Positions 43,377 through 52,582 are shown, numbered from the stretch's first letter. The stretch is DNA of 64,000 nt from Mesorhizobium erdmanii USDA 3471 (GCF_000472705.1 NZ_KI421453.1:557264-621263); one strand, 5' to 3'. Program-made: numbers and translations. The notes: generated by a model from the letters alone, not told the origin.

Positions 43377-44194
43377 CTTGCCGGTCCTTGCCGCCGGCGG
43401 CGGCCGATGATCGGCGCGGCCAGGGCTGTGGCGAGCATCGCAGCGAGCGTGAACCAGGTCAAAGCATAGACGAGGTGGCTGTTGCGGAACGTCACGACGG
43501 TCAGGCCGCCGCGCGGCCAGCCTTCCACGCCCGACGCCTCCGCATCGACGAAATAGGGGGCGACGTCGTCCGTCAGGCCGCGCGCGGCTGCGATGGCCTC
43601 GACATCGCGCGAATACCAGCGATTGCCCGCGGCGTCGTTGTTGCGCAGGAAACCGCCGCCGGGCTCGCTCATGCGCAACAGCCCATCGATGACGGCCGTC
43701 GCGGCGGAGCCGCCGCTCTCTTGTTCGAACTCGGCCTTGCGCTCCTGGGGAATGAAGCCGCGATTGACCAGAACGACGAAGCCGCGGTCGGTTCGCATCG
43801 GCGTCAGCACCCAATAACCGCCGCCAAGCTCGGTAACCGCCTGCACCAGCGTGTTGGCGCCGCCAAGAAACCGCCCGGCCAAGCGCAAATGGCTGTATTC
43901 GGAACCGGCCGCCGTGATGCCGCTCCAACTTGCCGGGCCGGGCGCGTCAACAGCGGGGGCGTGGATGCGCTGGTCGACACGGGCGATCAGGTCGAGCTTC
44001 CAGACCCGCCTTTCCAGCTGCCAGATGCCAAGCCCGACAAACATCAGCACGCCGAGGAGGCCGAGCAGCGCAAGGAACAGCCGCGATGCGGGCGATCTGC
44101 CCGCGTCCGTTCGTGGCGCGGCGGCCAAACCAATGCCGGCCTGCCCCGTCCGTGTCTCGATGCTAGCCCTCCCCGCCCCAGGCGTCGGGCTCAT
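43373..44194 (-). CDS. SURF1-family oxidase assembly protein
   Basis: The 273-residue protein has the SURF1 layout of one membrane helix near residues 38-57 (FLALLGLLGVLMFVGLGIWQ), a periplasmic domain and a second helix near the C-terminus (LTWFTLAAMLATALAAPII). Family signatures are GIWQLERRVWKLDLI, VLVNRGFIP and HLVYALTWF. SURF1 helps insert heme into haem-copper oxidases. It overlaps cyoD upstream and regB downstream by four bases each. Confidence 0.94.
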   Translation of the reverse strand: MSPTPGAGRASIETRTGQAGIGLAAAPRTDAGRSPASRLFLALLGLLGVLMFVGLGIWQLERRVWKLDLIARVDQRIHAPAVDAPGPASWSGITAAGSEYSHLRLAGRFLGGANTLVQAVTELGGGYWVLTPMRTDRGFVVLVNRGFIPQERKAEFEQESGGSAATAVIDGLLRMSEPGGGFLRNNDAAGNRWYSRDVEAIAAARGLTDDVAPYFVDAEASGVEGWPRGGLTVVTFRNSHLVYALTWFTLAAMLATALAAPIIGRRRRQGPAR

Positions 44195-44568
44195 GGCATC
44201 TCGCGCATGTCGTGCAGCCCCGGCATCATATTGGCGTTGAGATGGTACATCACCCAGAGCGAGCCGGTCAGCACGATGACGACCAGGATCAGCGTGAAGA
44301 TCAGCGCCAGCATCGACCAGCCGCCCTCGGAAGCCGTGTTCATATACAGGAAGAACACCATGTGTACGACGATCTGCACCACCGCGAAGGCCATGATGAC
44401 GATGGCCGTCGCCTGCTTGTCGTCGATGGCGCCGCTCATGACCAGCCAGAACGGAATGGCGGTCAGGATCACCGACAGGACGAAGCCGATCAGGTAGCCC
44501 CTGAACGATCCATGCGCGGCGCCGCCATGGGCGTGGCCGTGATCCTCAGCGTGATCATGAGCGCTCAT
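44191..44568 (-). CDS. cyoD: Cytochrome o ubiquinol oxidase subunit IV
   Basis: This 125-residue subunit has a histidine-rich N-terminus (SAHDHAEDHGHAHGGAAHG) and three membrane helices, with the CyoD pattern FRGYLIGFVLSVILTAIPF and VVQIVVHMVFFLYM. It supports assembly of the bo-type quinol oxidase. The open frame extends upstream, but the ATG at 44568 overlaps the cyoC stop by four bases. The histidine-rich tail may bind metal, which is inference. Confidence 0.95.
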   Translation of the reverse strand: MSAHDHAEDHGHAHGGAAHGSFRGYLIGFVLSVILTAIPFWLVMSGAIDDKQATAIVIMAFAVVQIVVHMVFFLYMNTASEGGWSMLALIFTLILVVIVLTGSLWVMYHLNANMMPGLHDMREMP

Positions 44569-45191
44569 CGCAACATCCCCATCAGATAGACGAAGGTGAA
44601 GACGCCGATCCAGACGACGTCGAGGAAATGCCAGAACATCGACAGGCACATCAACCGGCGGCGGTTGGCCTCGACGAGGCCGAACCGGGCGACCTGCGTC
44701 ATCAGCGTCACCAGCCAGACGAGGCCGAAGGTGACGTGCAGGCCGTGGGTTCCAACCAGGGTGAAGAAAGACGACAGAAAGGCGCTACGCTGCGGCGTCG
44801 CGCCCTCATGGATCATGTGGGAGAACTCGTAAAGTTCGATGGAGAGGAATGCCAGACCAAACAGGCCGGTCACGGCAAGCCAGGCTTGCGTCGCCGCGAC
44901 GCGGCCCTTGTCCATGGTCAGCATGGCAAAGCCATAGGTGATCGAGGAGAACAGCAGCATGGCGGTGTTGAGCGCCACCAGGTCGAGGTCGAACAGGTCC
45001 TTCGGCGCCGGCCCCGCCGTGTAGTTGCCGCCGAGCACGCCATAGGCCGCGAACAGCATGGCGAAGATCAGGCAGTCGCTCATCAGATAGAGCCAGAAAC
45101 CGAGCATGGTGCTGCCGCCTTCGGCGTGCGCATGCTCTTCTTCCAGGTGGAAGACCGGCTCGGCGCCGGCCGTGGTTGCACTTGAAGCCAT
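44565..45191 (-). CDS. cyoC: Cytochrome o ubiquinol oxidase subunit III
   Basis: The 208-residue protein has five predicted helices and matches CyoC: STMLGFWLYLMSDCLIFAML, SIELYEFSHMIHEGATP, FTLVGTHGLHVTFGLVW and WHFLDVVWIGVFTFVYL. It is the structural subunit III of the oxidase. The ATG at 45191 is preferred over the TTG six bases upstream. It follows cyoB by nine bases and overlaps cyoD. Confidence 0.96.
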   Translation of the reverse strand: MASSATTAGAEPVFHLEEEHAHAEGGSTMLGFWLYLMSDCLIFAMLFAAYGVLGGNYTAGPAPKDLFDLDLVALNTAMLLFSSITYGFAMLTMDKGRVAATQAWLAVTGLFGLAFLSIELYEFSHMIHEGATPQRSAFLSSFFTLVGTHGLHVTFGLVWLVTLMTQVARFGLVEANRRRLMCLSMFWHFLDVVWIGVFTFVYLMGMLR

Positions 45192-45200
45192 GCTCAAACC

Positions 45201-47198
45201 CTAACCCTGGGCGGCGAGGAGCGTCGTCCTCGCCTCCTCCGTCTGCGTCACCTCGGCGGCCGGAATGTGGAAGTCTCTATGATAGTTGAAGGTGTGGCCG
45301 ATCGCGGTGGCGATGAGGCAGACGAAGCTCAGCGCCGCCAGCCACCAGATGTACCAGATGAGGCCGAAGCCGAGCGCCACGCTGAAGGCGGCGAGGATGA
45401 CGCCGGTGCCGGTATTGCTTGGCATGTGGATCGGCTTGAAGCCCGAGAGCGGCCTGACGTAGCCGGCCTTCTTCATGTCCCACCAGGCGTCGTTGTCGCG
45501 CACGACAGGCGTGAAGGCGAAGTTATAGGCAGGCGGCGGCGAAGACGTGGACCATTCCAGCGTGCGGCCATCCCAGGGATCGCCGGTCGGATCCGTCAAG
45601 GCCTCGCGGTTCCGGATGGAGACGTAGATCTGGATCAGGAAGGCGGCGATGCCGATTGCGATCAGTACGGCGCCGAAAGCGGCGATGACGAACCATATCT
45701 GCAGCGACGGGTCGTCGAAGACACGCATGCGGCGCGTTACGCCCATCAGGCCGAGAACGTAGAGCGGCATGAAGGCGAACCAGAAGCCGACCACCCAGCA
45801 CCAGAATGACACCTTGCCCCAGAATGGATCGAGCTTGAAGCCGAAAGCCTTGGGCCACCAGTAGGCGATGCCGGCAAACAGGCCGAACAGCACGCCGCCG
45901 ATGATGACGTTGTGGAAATGCGCGATCAGGAACAGGCTGTTGTGCAGCACGAAGTCGGCCGGCGGCACGGCAAGCAGCACGCCGGTCATGCCACCGACGG
46001 TGAATGTGAGCATGAAGGCCATCGTCCACATCATCGGCAGTTCGAAGCGGATGCGGCCGCGATACATGGTGAATAGCCAGTTGAAGATCTTCGCCCCGGT
46101 CGGGATCGAGATGATCATCGTGGTGATGCCGAAGAAGGAATTGACGCTGGCGCCGGAGCCCATGGTGAAGAAGTGGTGCAGCCAGACGAGGTACGACAGG
46201 ATGGTGATGACCACCGTGGCGTAGACCATCGAGGTGTAGCCGAACAGGCGTTTGCCGGAGAAGGTCGAGGTCACTTCGGAAAAGACGCCGAACAGCGGCA
46301 AGATGAGGATGTAGACTTCCGGGTGACCCCATATCCAGATGAGGTTCACATACATCATCGGGTTGCCGCCGAAATCGTTGGTGAAGAAGTTGGTGCCGAC
46401 ATAGCGGTCGAGCGCCAGCAGCGAGAGCACTGCCGTCAGCACCGGGAAGGATGCCACGATCAGCACGTTGGTGCACAGCGACGTCCAGGTGAAGACGGGC
46501 ATGCGCATCAACGTCATGCCGGGCGCGCGCATCTTGATGATGGTGCAGATCAGGTTGATGCCCGACAGCGTGGTGCCGACACCCGCCACCTGCAACGCCC
46601 AAATGTAATAATCGACGCCGACGTCGGGACTGTAGCCGATGCCCGACAGCGGCGGATAGGCGAGCCAGCCGGTGCGGGCGAATTCGCCGACGAACAGCGA
46701 GGCCATGACCAGGATGGCGCCGCCGACCGTCATCCAGAAAGAGAAATTGTTGAGGAAGGGGAAGGACACGTCGCGCGCGCCGATCTGCAGCGGCACCACG
46801 AAGTTCATCAGCCCGGTGACGAAGGGCATCGCCACGAAGAAGATCATGATCACGCCGTGTGCCGTGAAGATCTGGTCATAGTGATGCGAGTTGAGGTAGC
46901 CCTCGGAACCGTTGAAGGCGATGGCCTGCTGCAGGCGCATCATGATGGCGTCGGAGAAGCCGCGCAGCAGCATGACCAGGCCTAGCACCATGTACATGAT
47001 GCCGATCTTCTTGTGGTCGACGCTGGTGAACCATTCGCGCCAGAGGTAGGTCCACAGCTTGAAATAGGTGATGACGCAAAGAAGGGCGATGCCGCCTAGC
47101 GCCACCGCGGCGAAAGTGGCCACCACGATCGGCTCATGCAGCGGCAGCGAGTCCCAGGTGAGGCGGCCGAAGATGAATTTGGTCAGCGAATCGGGCAT
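45201..47198 (-). CDS. cyoB: Cytochrome o ubiquinol oxidase subunit I
   Basis: The 665-residue catalytic subunit reduces oxygen to water with quinol electrons and pumps protons. Heme and copper ligands are visible: FTAHGVIMIFF (low-spin heme His), WIWGHPEVYILILP (CuB His and the cross-linked Tyr), WLHHFFTMG (two CuB His) and IAHFHNVIIGG (heme His residues). The length and the fifteen-helix layout match CyoB. It lies 10 bases after cyoA. Confidence 0.97.
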   Translation of the reverse strand: MPDSLTKFIFGRLTWDSLPLHEPIVVATFAAVALGGIALLCVITYFKLWTYLWREWFTSVDHKKIGIMYMVLGLVMLLRGFSDAIMMRLQQAIAFNGSEGYLNSHHYDQIFTAHGVIMIFFVAMPFVTGLMNFVVPLQIGARDVSFPFLNNFSFWMTVGGAILVMASLFVGEFARTGWLAYPPLSGIGYSPDVGVDYYIWALQVAGVGTTLSGINLICTIIKMRAPGMTLMRMPVFTWTSLCTNVLIVASFPVLTAVLSLLALDRYVGTNFFTNDFGGNPMMYVNLIWIWGHPEVYILILPLFGVFSEVTSTFSGKRLFGYTSMVYATVVITILSYLVWLHHFFTMGSGASVNSFFGITTMIISIPTGAKIFNWLFTMYRGRIRFELPMMWTMAFMLTFTVGGMTGVLLAVPPADFVLHNSLFLIAHFHNVIIGGVLFGLFAGIAYWWPKAFGFKLDPFWGKVSFWCWVVGFWFAFMPLYVLGLMGVTRRMRVFDDPSLQIWFVIAAFGAVLIAIGIAAFLIQIYVSIRNREALTDPTGDPWDGRTLEWSTSSPPPAYNFAFTPVVRDNDAWWDMKKAGYVRPLSGFKPIHMPSNTGTGVILAAFSVALGFGLIWYIWWLAALSFVCLIATAIGHTFNYHRDFHIPAAEVTQTEEARTTLLAAQG

Positions 47199-47208
47199 CG
47201 GCTTTCTC

Positions 47209-48390
47209 TCACAGTTCACGCCGCAGCAGGCCGAGCGGCGTCGTCTCCGCCTCGGCGCTACGGCTGTCGGTCCCTGGACGCAGCAGCCCCGCCCCACGCA
47301 GCGGGGACAGATTCTTCGCCGGCCAATATGTCGGCCAGGCATCGCGGGACGCGCGCGAGACGGCGGCGGCCTCTTCCGCCGTGCAGATGCTGGCGACGTA
47401 GGACGGATCGTTGCCGAACACCGCGCCGCGCCGGGCGAGCTTGTCGTATTGCAGCGGCAGCGTGTTGCGCACGCCCGCCAGGCCGAGGCCGCCCTTGGCG
47501 TCGATCGACATCATCTCGTTCATGCACATCTTGCCGCGCTCGACGCACAAATTGAGGATGGCGCCATAAAGGTCGGGATCGACGGAGGCATAGTGGCGGA
47601 CCGGCTCGTTCTCGCTCGGCTTTTCGAGTTCGAGATAGGTGTCGCGGTTGAGCGCCGCCGACGCTGTCCGGGACTGTGCCACCCACTGGTCGAAGGCCTG
47701 GTCGGACAGGCCGTGGAAGGCAAAGCGCATCCCCGAAAAGCCGGCGCCGCTGTAATTGGCCGAAAAGCCGCTATAGGTGCCCGGCCGGTTGATGACGGCG
47801 TGCAGTTTGGTCTCCATGCCCGGCATGGCATAGATCTGCCCGGCAAGGGCGGGGATGTAGAAGGAATTCATCACCGCCGAGGATGTGATGCGGAAGTCGA
47901 TCGGCTGATTGACCGGCGCCGCCAGTTCGTTGACGGAGGCGATGCCATAGTCCGGATAGATGAACAGCCATTTCCAGTCGAGCGCCACGACCTCGACCTT
48001 GAGAGGCTTGTGCAGCTCGGTGACCGGCTGGCCGGGTTCTATGCGGTCGATGCGGCGGTAGGGGTCGAGCAAGTGCGTGCCGAGCCAGGTCAGCGCGCCA
48101 AGGCAGATGATGATGAGCAGCGGCGCTGCCCAGATCACCAGTTCCAGTTTCGTCGAATGGTCCCAGTCCGGCGCATAGGTCGCCGAGGCGTTGGATTGCC
48201 GGTAGCGCCAGGCGAAGAAGACGGTCAGCGCCATGACCGGCACGATGATGATCAGCATCAGCAAGGTCGAGACCACGAGCAGGTCGCGCTGCTGGGCCGC
48301 GACATCGCCGGCGGGCGCAAGCACGACCAGGTCGCAGCCGCTCAACAACCCGGCCAGGGGGAACAGAAGCAAGGCTCCAAATCGTTTCAT
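47209..48390 (-). CDS. cyoA: Cytochrome o ubiquinol oxidase subunit II (lipoprotein)
   Basis: The 393-residue subunit begins with a lipoprotein signal (LLLFPLAGLLSGC, Cys near residue 19), two membrane helices and a cupredoxin domain (LDWKWLFIYPDYGIA, FYIPALAGQIYAMPGM). The domain lacks the CuA ligands, as expected for a quinol oxidase. A COX-aromatic-rich C-terminal extension (VRHYASVDPDLYGAILNLC) is typical of CyoA. It is the first gene of the operon. The ATG at 48390 has GAGGG upstream. A 21-bp palindrome lies about 83 bp upstream. Confidence 0.96.
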   Translation of the reverse strand: MKRFGALLLFPLAGLLSGCDLVVLAPAGDVAAQQRDLLVVSTLLMLIIIVPVMALTVFFAWRYRQSNASATYAPDWDHSTKLELVIWAAPLLIIICLGALTWLGTHLLDPYRRIDRIEPGQPVTELHKPLKVEVVALDWKWLFIYPDYGIASVNELAAPVNQPIDFRITSSAVMNSFYIPALAGQIYAMPGMETKLHAVINRPGTYSGFSANYSGAGFSGMRFAFHGLSDQAFDQWVAQSRTASAALNRDTYLELEKPSENEPVRHYASVDPDLYGAILNLCVERGKMCMNEMMSIDAKGGLGLAGVRNTLPLQYDKLARRGAVFGNDPSYVASICTAEEAAAVSRASRDAWPTYWPAKNLSPLRGAGLLRPGTDSRSAEAETTPLGLLRREL

Positions 48391-48472
48391 CAAACGCTGC
48401 CCTCGATGGACCACGGCAACCGTTCATGTTGCAGTGCAGTATCAAGGGCTACTGCTCGCCGCGCCGCGGCAA

Positions 48473-48493
48473 CATTGGACAATTTGTCCAATG
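48473..48493. promoter_or_regulatory. 21-bp perfect palindrome between cyoA and the MFS gene
   Basis: CATTGGACAA and its exact reverse complement flank a single T. The site is 82 bp upstream of the cyoA ATG and 107 bp upstream of the MFS ATG. A dimeric repressor or activator of one or both genes is implied. It is not an FNR/FixK box, and I do not know a regulator with this consensus. Confidence 0.7.
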
Positions 48494-48518
48494 CCCAGCC
48501 GGCATGGCTTTGGCGCAG

Positions 48519-48531
48519 TGTGCAGTGCACA
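48519..48531. promoter_or_regulatory. Short palindrome upstream of the MFS gene
   Basis: TGTGCA and TGCACA flank one G. It lies 26 bp from the 21-bp palindrome and 69 bp before the MFS start. It may be a second operator, but short palindromes of this size occur by chance. Confidence 0.35.
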
Positions 48532-48599
48532 ATGGCACCCCCGGGGGATTCCCCCGAAATTGGATCCTGGACAGTTCAATCCACGCGGCGACGGACAAG

Positions 48600-49922
48600 A
48601 TGGCTCAGACTTCGACTGCCGAAACGAACAGCGAGCTGATCGGCTCGCATCATGGCCAGGTCAGCGCGGGCGATATCGCGGTCGGTGTGATCGTGGGCAG
48701 GACGTCGGAGTTCTTCGACTTCTTCGTCTATGCGATCGCGTCCGTCATCGTGTTTCCCAAGCTCATCTTTCCGACGCACGATCCGCTGGCTGGAACGCTC
48801 TATTCCTTTTGCATCTTCGCGCTCGCCTTTGTCGCGCGCCCTTTCGGCTCCGTGCTGTTCATGGCCATCGACCGTGCCTATGGCCGCGGCGCGAAACTGA
48901 CGATCGCGCTTTTCCTGCTCGGCACCTCGACCGTCGCCATCGCGTTTCTGCCGGGGTATGGCGATATCGGCGCGGTCGCGATCTGGCTTTTGGCACTTGC
49001 CCGCATCGGACAGGGCCTGGCGCTCGGCGGAACATGGGACGGACTGCCCTCGCTCTTGGCGCTGAACGCACCGCGGAACCGGCGCGGCATCTATGCCATG
49101 ATCCCGCAGCTGGGCGCGCCGATCGGTCTCATCGTGGCAAGCGCTCTCTTCGCTTTCTTCGTCGCCAATCTGTCGGCCGACGACTTCCTCGCCTGGGGCT
49201 GGCGCTATCCCTTCTTCGTCGCCTTCGCCATCAATGTCGTGGCCTTGTTCGCCAGGCTGCGCATCGTCGTCACCCCCGAATTCTCGAAATTGTACGAGAG
49301 CGGCGACCTTCAGCCGACGCGCATCAGGGACACGATCAAGGCCGAGGGCCGCAACGTCGTCATCGGCGCTTTCGCGCCGCTGGCGAGTTTCGCCCTGTTC
49401 CATATGGTGACGGTGTTTCCGCTCTCCTGGGTGTTCCTGTTCACCCATGAGGGGCCAGCACGCTTCCTGGTCATCGAGGCGGTGAGCGCGCTGTTCGGCA
49501 TTGGAGCCATCGTCGCGTCGGGGCCATTGGCCGATCGCGTCGGACGCCGTGCGCTGCTCGGCGGTTCGGCGATCGCCATCGCCACGTTCAGCGGCTTTGC
49601 CCCGCAGCTTCTGGATGGCGGCACCGTCGGCGAGGCGCTGTTCATGGTGCTGGGCTTCATCCTGCTGGGGCTGAGTTTCGGGCAATCGTCTGGCGTCGTC
49701 GCCTCGAGCTTTTCGCGGCGGCATCGCTATACCGGCTCGGCGATCACTTCGGATCTGGCTTGGATGTTCGGCGCCGGCTTCGCGCCGCTGGCAGCCCTGC
49801 TGCTGGCCGGCAATTTCGGTCTCATCGCCGCCGGCGCCTATCTGTTGTCGGGCGCTGCCTGCACCCTGCTTGCGCTATGGATCGACGGGCGCCGTCCTGC
49901 CGCGGACCGTCAACCCGATTGA
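48600..49922 (+). CDS. MFS transporter, metabolite/proton symporter type
   Basis: The 440-residue transporter has twelve predicted helices and motifs of the metabolite:H+ symporter family: GRTSEFFDFFVYAIASVI at the first helix, the A-motif-like MAIDRAYGRGAKLT, GQGLALGGTWDG and LADRVGRRALLGG. Substrates of relatives are organic acids or osmolytes, so the cargo is uncertain. The ATG at 48600 is the family start; the frame extends upstream through the operator region. It is divergent from cyoA and may share its control. Confidence 0.9.
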   Translation: MAQTSTAETNSELIGSHHGQVSAGDIAVGVIVGRTSEFFDFFVYAIASVIVFPKLIFPTHDPLAGTLYSFCIFALAFVARPFGSVLFMAIDRAYGRGAKLTIALFLLGTSTVAIAFLPGYGDIGAVAIWLLALARIGQGLALGGTWDGLPSLLALNAPRNRRGIYAMIPQLGAPIGLIVASALFAFFVANLSADDFLAWGWRYPFFVAFAINVVALFARLRIVVTPEFSKLYESGDLQPTRIRDTIKAEGRNVVIGAFAPLASFALFHMVTVFPLSWVFLFTHEGPARFLVIEAVSALFGIGAIVASGPLADRVGRRALLGGSAIAIATFSGFAPQLLDGGTVGEALFMVLGFILLGLSFGQSSGVVASSFSRRHRYTGSAITSDLAWMFGAGFAPLAALLLAGNFGLIAAGAYLLSGAACTLLALWIDGRRPAADRQPD

Positions 49923-49973
49923 TTTCGCGGTTCGCGATCGCGGATGATGTGGCCGATGGCACGGGCGATCCAG

Positions 49974-50181
49974 CATGAGCAGCAACGATAACGACCCGGG
50001 CAAGCCCGACTGATGTTCCGCCCCCGCCAGACGCAAGGCGACTAGGACCTCGCCGACCTGGCGCGCAGCAATGGCATGTCCGAAGCGGGCAGCTGAGGCT
50101 GTCGCCTCCATCGATGAAGCGGGGATGAGCAAGGCCGCCGATGCCGTCAAGCAGATGATGGACGAGATGGAGCCGGGGTAG
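49974..50181 (+). other. Possible degenerate gene remnant
   Basis: Between the MFS and serine hydrolase genes, short plus-strand pieces in different frames look coding-like: a 12-codon piece (MSSNDNDPGKPD), LADLARSNGMSEAGS, and a 36-codon piece at 50071-50181 ending KAADAVKQMMDEMEPG. They do not join without frameshifts, and no family is recognised. The 293-bp stretch 49923-50215 otherwise holds nothing. Confidence 0.25.
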
Positions 50182-50215
50182 CGTGACGCGTAAAGACCTG
50201 TTCGGACAAACCCGG

Positions 50216-51343
50216 TCAAAGGGCGTCGTAAACGGCGTCGATCAATAATTTGCGGCGTGGGTCGAGATCGTCAAAACCCAGCATGCGGTTGGTGACATAG
50301 CCGAAACCGACGCCAGCACCGGGATCGGCAAAGCCGATGGCGCCGCCCCAGCCGGTGTGGCCGAAAGTTTGCGGCGACGCACGGCCGGCATAGACAGGAT
50401 CCTCCATCTGATAGCCGGCGGCGAAGGCGGCCGGTGAGGCAAAGCTTTCATCCGTGCCGCGAAAGCGGAGGTACGTCGCCGCCTCGATTGCCGCGCGGCT
50501 GATCAGAGACTGGTCCTGCCAGACACCGCCGGCCGCCATCATGCCGTAAATGCGTGCCAGTGCGTGCGCCGTCGACTGGCCATTGCCGCCCGGCACTTCG
50601 GCTGCGCGCCAGGCGCGGTCGTTGGGAGCCAATGCGCGGGGCGCCGGATTGTGGCTTGCGTGGGGAAATGGCGAAGCGCGGACAAAGTCGACCCAGTCCG
50701 AAGCCTTGGGGCCCTCGATCATTTCGGCGACCCTGGAATCCTCGCGGTCGGGCAGACCGACATGAAAGTCGGCGTCAAGCGGGCCCGCGATCTCTTCCGC
50801 GATGAAGCGGCCAATGCTTCGCCCGTCGACGCGTCGCAGCACTTCGCCAGCAAGATGGCCGTAGGTCAGGGCGTGATAGATGGAGCGGCTGCCGGGCTCC
50901 CATAGTGGCGACATGGCCGCAAGCGCGTCGACAAAAGGCGCCCACGCGAGCAAACCCTTTTCGTCCATCGGCACGGCAAGACCATTCAGCCCGGCTTGAT
51001 GCGACATCACCTGATCAAGCGTGATGCGCTCCTTGCCGTCGGCCGCGAATTCCGGCCAATAGCGGGCAATTGGTGCGGCATAGTCCAGTCTGCCGCGCTC
51101 CACCAACATTGCGATCGCCAGCGCCACGACGCCCTTGGTGGAGGACCAGACGTTGATGAGCGTGTCCTGCCGCCAAAGGTGGGTTCGCGCGGCATCCGCA
51201 TGGCCGCCCCACAGGTCGACGACAGTCCTGCCATGGACGACGACGGATACGCCACCGCCATGTTCCAGCCCTTGGGCGAAACATTCGGCGAATGCCTCGC
51301 GCACGGCGGCAAAGCGCGGATCGCAAAGACCGTCTATGTTCAT
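50216..51343 (-). CDS. Serine hydrolase, class C beta-lactamase fold (EstB-like)
   Basis: The 375-residue enzyme has the SxxK nucleophile motif in VWSSTKGVVALAIAM near residue 68, YHALTYGHLAGE for the second motif near 155 and HTGWGGAIGFAD for the third near 330. These place it in the beta-lactamase/esterase family VIII. No signal peptide is visible, so an intracellular esterase is more likely than an antibiotic-resistance enzyme. The ATG at 51343 is chosen for the family start. It lies 91 bp after the proline-racemase-family gene on the same strand. Confidence 0.9.
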   Translation of the reverse strand: MNIDGLCDPRFAAVREAFAECFAQGLEHGGGVSVVVHGRTVVDLWGGHADAARTHLWRQDTLINVWSSTKGVVALAIAMLVERGRLDYAAPIARYWPEFAADGKERITLDQVMSHQAGLNGLAVPMDEKGLLAWAPFVDALAAMSPLWEPGSRSIYHALTYGHLAGEVLRRVDGRSIGRFIAEEIAGPLDADFHVGLPDREDSRVAEMIEGPKASDWVDFVRASPFPHASHNPAPRALAPNDRAWRAAEVPGGNGQSTAHALARIYGMMAAGGVWQDQSLISRAAIEAATYLRFRGTDESFASPAAFAAGYQMEDPVYAGRASPQTFGHTGWGGAIGFADPGAGVGFGYVTNRMLGFDDLDPRRKLLIDAVYDAL

Positions 51344-51434
51344 GCGAGAATTCTCACCAAGTTTGGACGTGAAGGGGTGTCGCCGTAGACTATTCTGGCT
51401 TGGCGGGGACATGCCAGTCCAGCGAATTGCCCGC

Positions 51435-52475
51435 CTACTGCTTCACCGAGGTGGAGGTGCCCCAGGTATCCGACAGCACGTAGCCTTGGGGATAAGGATC
51501 GGTCGGATCGAGATAGTAGCTGTGCTCGCCGGTGATCCAGGCCCGGCCGGTGATCTCCGGAACGATCGCCTTGCGGTCGCCGATCTCCGCCAGCTCCACG
51601 ATCCTGCCGGTGAAGCGCGAGCCGATGATCGATTCATGGATCAGCACGTCGCCGACGCCCATCAAGCCCCGGGCCTGCAGCACGGCCATGCGGGCCGATG
51701 TGCCGGTTCCCGTCGGACTGCGGTCCGAACGCCCCGGCGAGACGATGCAGGTGTTGCGGGTGACGTTGCCCGGTCCCTGGAACGGCATGGCGAACTGCAC
51801 GATCGACACGCCGCGCACATGGGCGAATTCGGGGTGGAAGACGTCAAGCTGTTCGCGCGCGGCCCGCCTTATCCTCTCGCCGGCCACCGCCAGTTCACGG
51901 GCCTCGTCGGGGGCGACCGAGAAGCCGAGCGCCTTGGCGTCGACGATGGCATAGAACATGCCGCCATAGGCGACGTCGACCGTGAGCGTGCCAAGCCCTT
52001 CAACCTCGATCAATGCATCCAGACGTTCGGCAAAGGCGGGCGCGTTGCGGAAGGTGATCGAGACGCATTTGCCGTCGCGGCATTCGGCGCGCACCTCGAT
52101 GACGCCGCCCGGCATGTCGAGCTTGAAGCGCGTCTCGGGTTCTTGCATCGGCACCATGCCGGTTTCGAGCAGCACAGTGGCGATGCATATGGTGTTCGAA
52201 CCGGACATCGGCGGATATTCCGTCGGCTCCATGATGATGGCGCCGGCGGCGCAATCCTCGCGCGTCGATGGGACCAAGAGATTGACGTGGCGCGCGACAC
52301 TGCCGCGCGGCTCGCAGATCAGCATTCGCCTGATGTGGTCGTGATCACGTTCCATCGTGATCATCTTTTCCATCATCGTACGGCCCGCCGGCGGCAGCAC
52401 GCCGCCGACGATGACGTCGCCGACCTCGCCCTCGGCATGGCAGCCGACGACATGAATGCTGGTTCTGGTGCGCAT
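51435..52475 (-). CDS. Proline racemase superfamily enzyme with Ser/Thr catalytic pair
   Basis: The 346-residue protein matches the proline racemase / hydroxyproline epimerase / trans-3-hydroxyproline dehydratase superfamily. The first catalytic position, normally Cys in MCGH, is Ser in PMSGSNTICIATV, and the second, normally Cys in DRSPCGTG, is Thr in DRSPTGTGTSARMA. Thr at the second position is known in trans-3-hydroxy-L-proline dehydratases, so racemase or epimerase activity is unlikely. The divergent DapA-family gene fits a role in hydroxyproline breakdown. The ATG follows a GGGGAGC. Confidence 0.88.
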   Translation of the reverse strand: MRTRTSIHVVGCHAEGEVGDVIVGGVLPPAGRTMMEKMITMERDHDHIRRMLICEPRGSVARHVNLLVPSTREDCAAGAIIMEPTEYPPMSGSNTICIATVLLETGMVPMQEPETRFKLDMPGGVIEVRAECRDGKCVSITFRNAPAFAERLDALIEVEGLGTLTVDVAYGGMFYAIVDAKALGFSVAPDEARELAVAGERIRRAAREQLDVFHPEFAHVRGVSIVQFAMPFQGPGNVTRNTCIVSPGRSDRSPTGTGTSARMAVLQARGLMGVGDVLIHESIIGSRFTGRIVELAEIGDRKAIVPEITGRAWITGEHSYYLDPTDPYPQGYVLSDTWGTSTSVKQ

Positions 52476-52582
52476 TGGTGCTCCCCGTGCTGGTTTGCGC
52501 GACTACGACTATTTTGCTTGGCAAGCCATGCCGCTTCGGGACAAACTGACCAATCCGCGTGCTGGCCTCAAGGAGAATTCGA

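Noticed and set aside
48576..49724. 382-codon open frame on the minus strand
   Set aside because: Antisense to the MFS transporter gene, which has clear membrane helices and motifs.
50216..51343. Antibiotic-resistance class C beta-lactamase
   Set aside because: The motifs fit the wider serine hydrolase/esterase VIII family, no signal peptide is seen, and no ampR-like regulator is adjacent.
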